DNA from: CAYNLG01 sp964397995
Lineage (GTDB): Bacteria > Planctomycetota > Phycisphaerae > FEN-1346
Reading direction: 5' to 3'
Length of the DNA stretch: 13,982 nt
Assembly (NCBI GenBank): GCA_964397995.1
Contig: CAYNLG010000092.1
Span: forward strand, 1-13,982
Shown here: positions 13,364 through 13,982 of the stretch, one piece after another
Layout: each line of letters begins with the position of its first letter
Numbering within the stretch: position 1 is the first letter of the stretch
Position numbers and translations under genes: made by a program
The notes under the pieces: generated by a model
The model's input: only the letters and a program-made list of their open reading frames with translations
What the model was told of the DNA's origin: nothing
Database searches by the model: none

Positions 13364-13982
13364 TCAGATGGTCATCGCCAGGAACCCGCCGTCGACGCGG
13401 ACCAGGGCCCCGGTGACAAAGCTGGAGGCGGCGTCGCTGGCGAGCCAGAGGACGGCGCCGAGGAGTTCGTCGGACTCGCCGAAGCGGTTCATGGGCGTGT
13501 GGGCCATGATCTGGGCGGTCCGCTCTTCGGTGAGCAGCTTGCGGTTCTGCTCGGCGGGGAAGAAGCCGGGGATGAGGGCGTTGACGCGGACGCCGTCGGT
13601 CGCCCACTCGCGGGCCAGGAACTGGGTGATCTGGTTGACGCCGCCTTTGGCCACGCCGTAGGTAAAGACCTTCGAGAGGGGCGGGCCGCTGGAGGCCGAC
13701 GAGATGTTGATGACGCTGCCCCGCCGCCGCTCGACCATGCCGCGGCCGAAGACCTGGCAGGCGAGGAAGACGCCCTTGAGGTCGACGGCGATGAGCTTCT
13801 CCCACTCAGCCTCGTCGATCTCGAAGAACGGGGTGCCGGAGTTGAGGCCAGGGGCGTTGATGAGGATGTCGGTGCCGCCCCAGGCCTTGTCGACGGCCTC
13901 GCAGGCGCCCTGGAGAGAGGCCTTGGAGGCGACGTCGCACTCGATGGCCAGAGCCTCGCCGCCGGCGGCGCGGATGGCCTCG
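13364..13982 (-). CDS. Short-chain dehydrogenase/reductase, D-mannonate oxidoreductase-like (N-terminus outside window)
   Basis: About 206 C-terminal residues are present; the frame is open to the window edge, so the start and the NAD-binding TGxxxGxG motif are missing. The visible catalytic set is the Ser of INISSASS, Tyr (codon 13659-13661) and Lys (codon 13647-13649) in TYGVAK. The C-terminal half (VNALIPGFFPAEQNRKLLT, AHTPMNRFGESDELLGA, SFVTGALVRVDGGF) is characteristic of the SDR subgroup annotated as D-mannonate oxidoreductase or fructuronate reductase. These reduce fructuronate to mannonate, or act on similar keto-sugar acids, in the cytoplasm. The usual NNAG/NGAG structural motif reads NAPG (13847-13858). 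Nothing in the window confirms a uronate operon, so substrate assignment is tentative; SDR membership is firm. Confidence 0.88.
   Translation of the reverse strand, partial: EAIRAAGGEALAIECDVASKASLQGACEAVDKAWGGTDILINAPGLNSGTPFFEIDEAEWEKLIAVDLKGVFLACQVFGRGMVERRRGSVINISSASSGPPLSKVFTYGVAKGGVNQITQFLAREWATDGVRVNALIPGFFPAEQNRKLLTEERTAQIMAHTPMNRFGESDELLGAVLWLASDAASSFVTGALVRVDGGFLAMTI

Overview
The window is GC-rich bacterial DNA. Hand counts gave 78% G+C in a sample line of the gene at 980-2401, about 50% in a sample line of the gene at 26-859, and 58-60% in the GIY-YIG remnant at about 2.6-2.8 kb. The gene mix suggests a planctomycete-type organism (Planctomycetota/Phycisphaerae, or a close PVC relative). 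It includes a PEP-CTERM surface protein, a Tat-exported Gfo/Idh/MocA oxidoreductase, carbohydrate-active proteins, an ECF sigma factor next to a very large zinc-finger anti-sigma factor, and large secreted proteins of unknown function. There is no rRNA, tRNA, CRISPR array or complete mobile element that I can see.

Layout. (a) 1-859, minus strand: a glycoside-hydrolase-like five-bladed-propeller protein of lower GC. It stops abruptly beside a sequence resembling half of an integron attC site. (b) 980-2401, plus: a secreted PDZ/S41-peptidase-like protein that lacks both catalytic residues and ends in an NTF2-like domain. (c) 2522-2951, plus: a GIY-YIG nuclease pseudogene with one internal TAG and one frameshift. 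(d) 2952-3138: no gene seen. (e) 3139-4605, minus: a decayed block. A terminator ends a PEP-CTERM gene that has lost its signal peptide; fused directly upstream is the 5' part of a transposase gene with a frameshift and an in-frame TAG. (f) 4606-4804: non-coding, with a 20-bp palindrome and a clear ribosome binding site for the next gene. (g) 4805-6154, plus: the Tat-signal Gfo/Idh/MocA oxidoreductase, followed by an AT-rich inverted repeat and about 240 bases of GC-rich DNA with no convincing gene. (h) 6415-10983, plus: a DUF4038-like (beta/alpha)8 glycosidase-like protein, then an ECF sigma factor and its 832-residue membrane anti-sigma factor, closed by a hairpin terminator. (i) 11210-13272, plus: two tandem paralogous secreted helical proteins, both ending in an aromatic-Gly-Trp C-terminus, preceded by a sigma-70-like promoter candidate and closed by a strong terminator. 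(j) 13364-13982, minus: a short-chain dehydrogenase of the D-mannonate oxidoreductase type, running off the window.

How the genes may work together. The propeller protein, the oxidoreductase, the DUF4038-like protein and the SDR all fit use of carbohydrates or uronic acids. The sigma/anti-sigma pair gives a transmembrane signalling switch, with a large extracytoplasmic region that may sense envelope or surface state. The two D-[FY]-G-W proteins are the best candidates here for an undescribed exported system, and no function is assigned to them. The decayed nuclease and transposase genes at 2.5-4.6 kb mark an old insertion and degradation zone.
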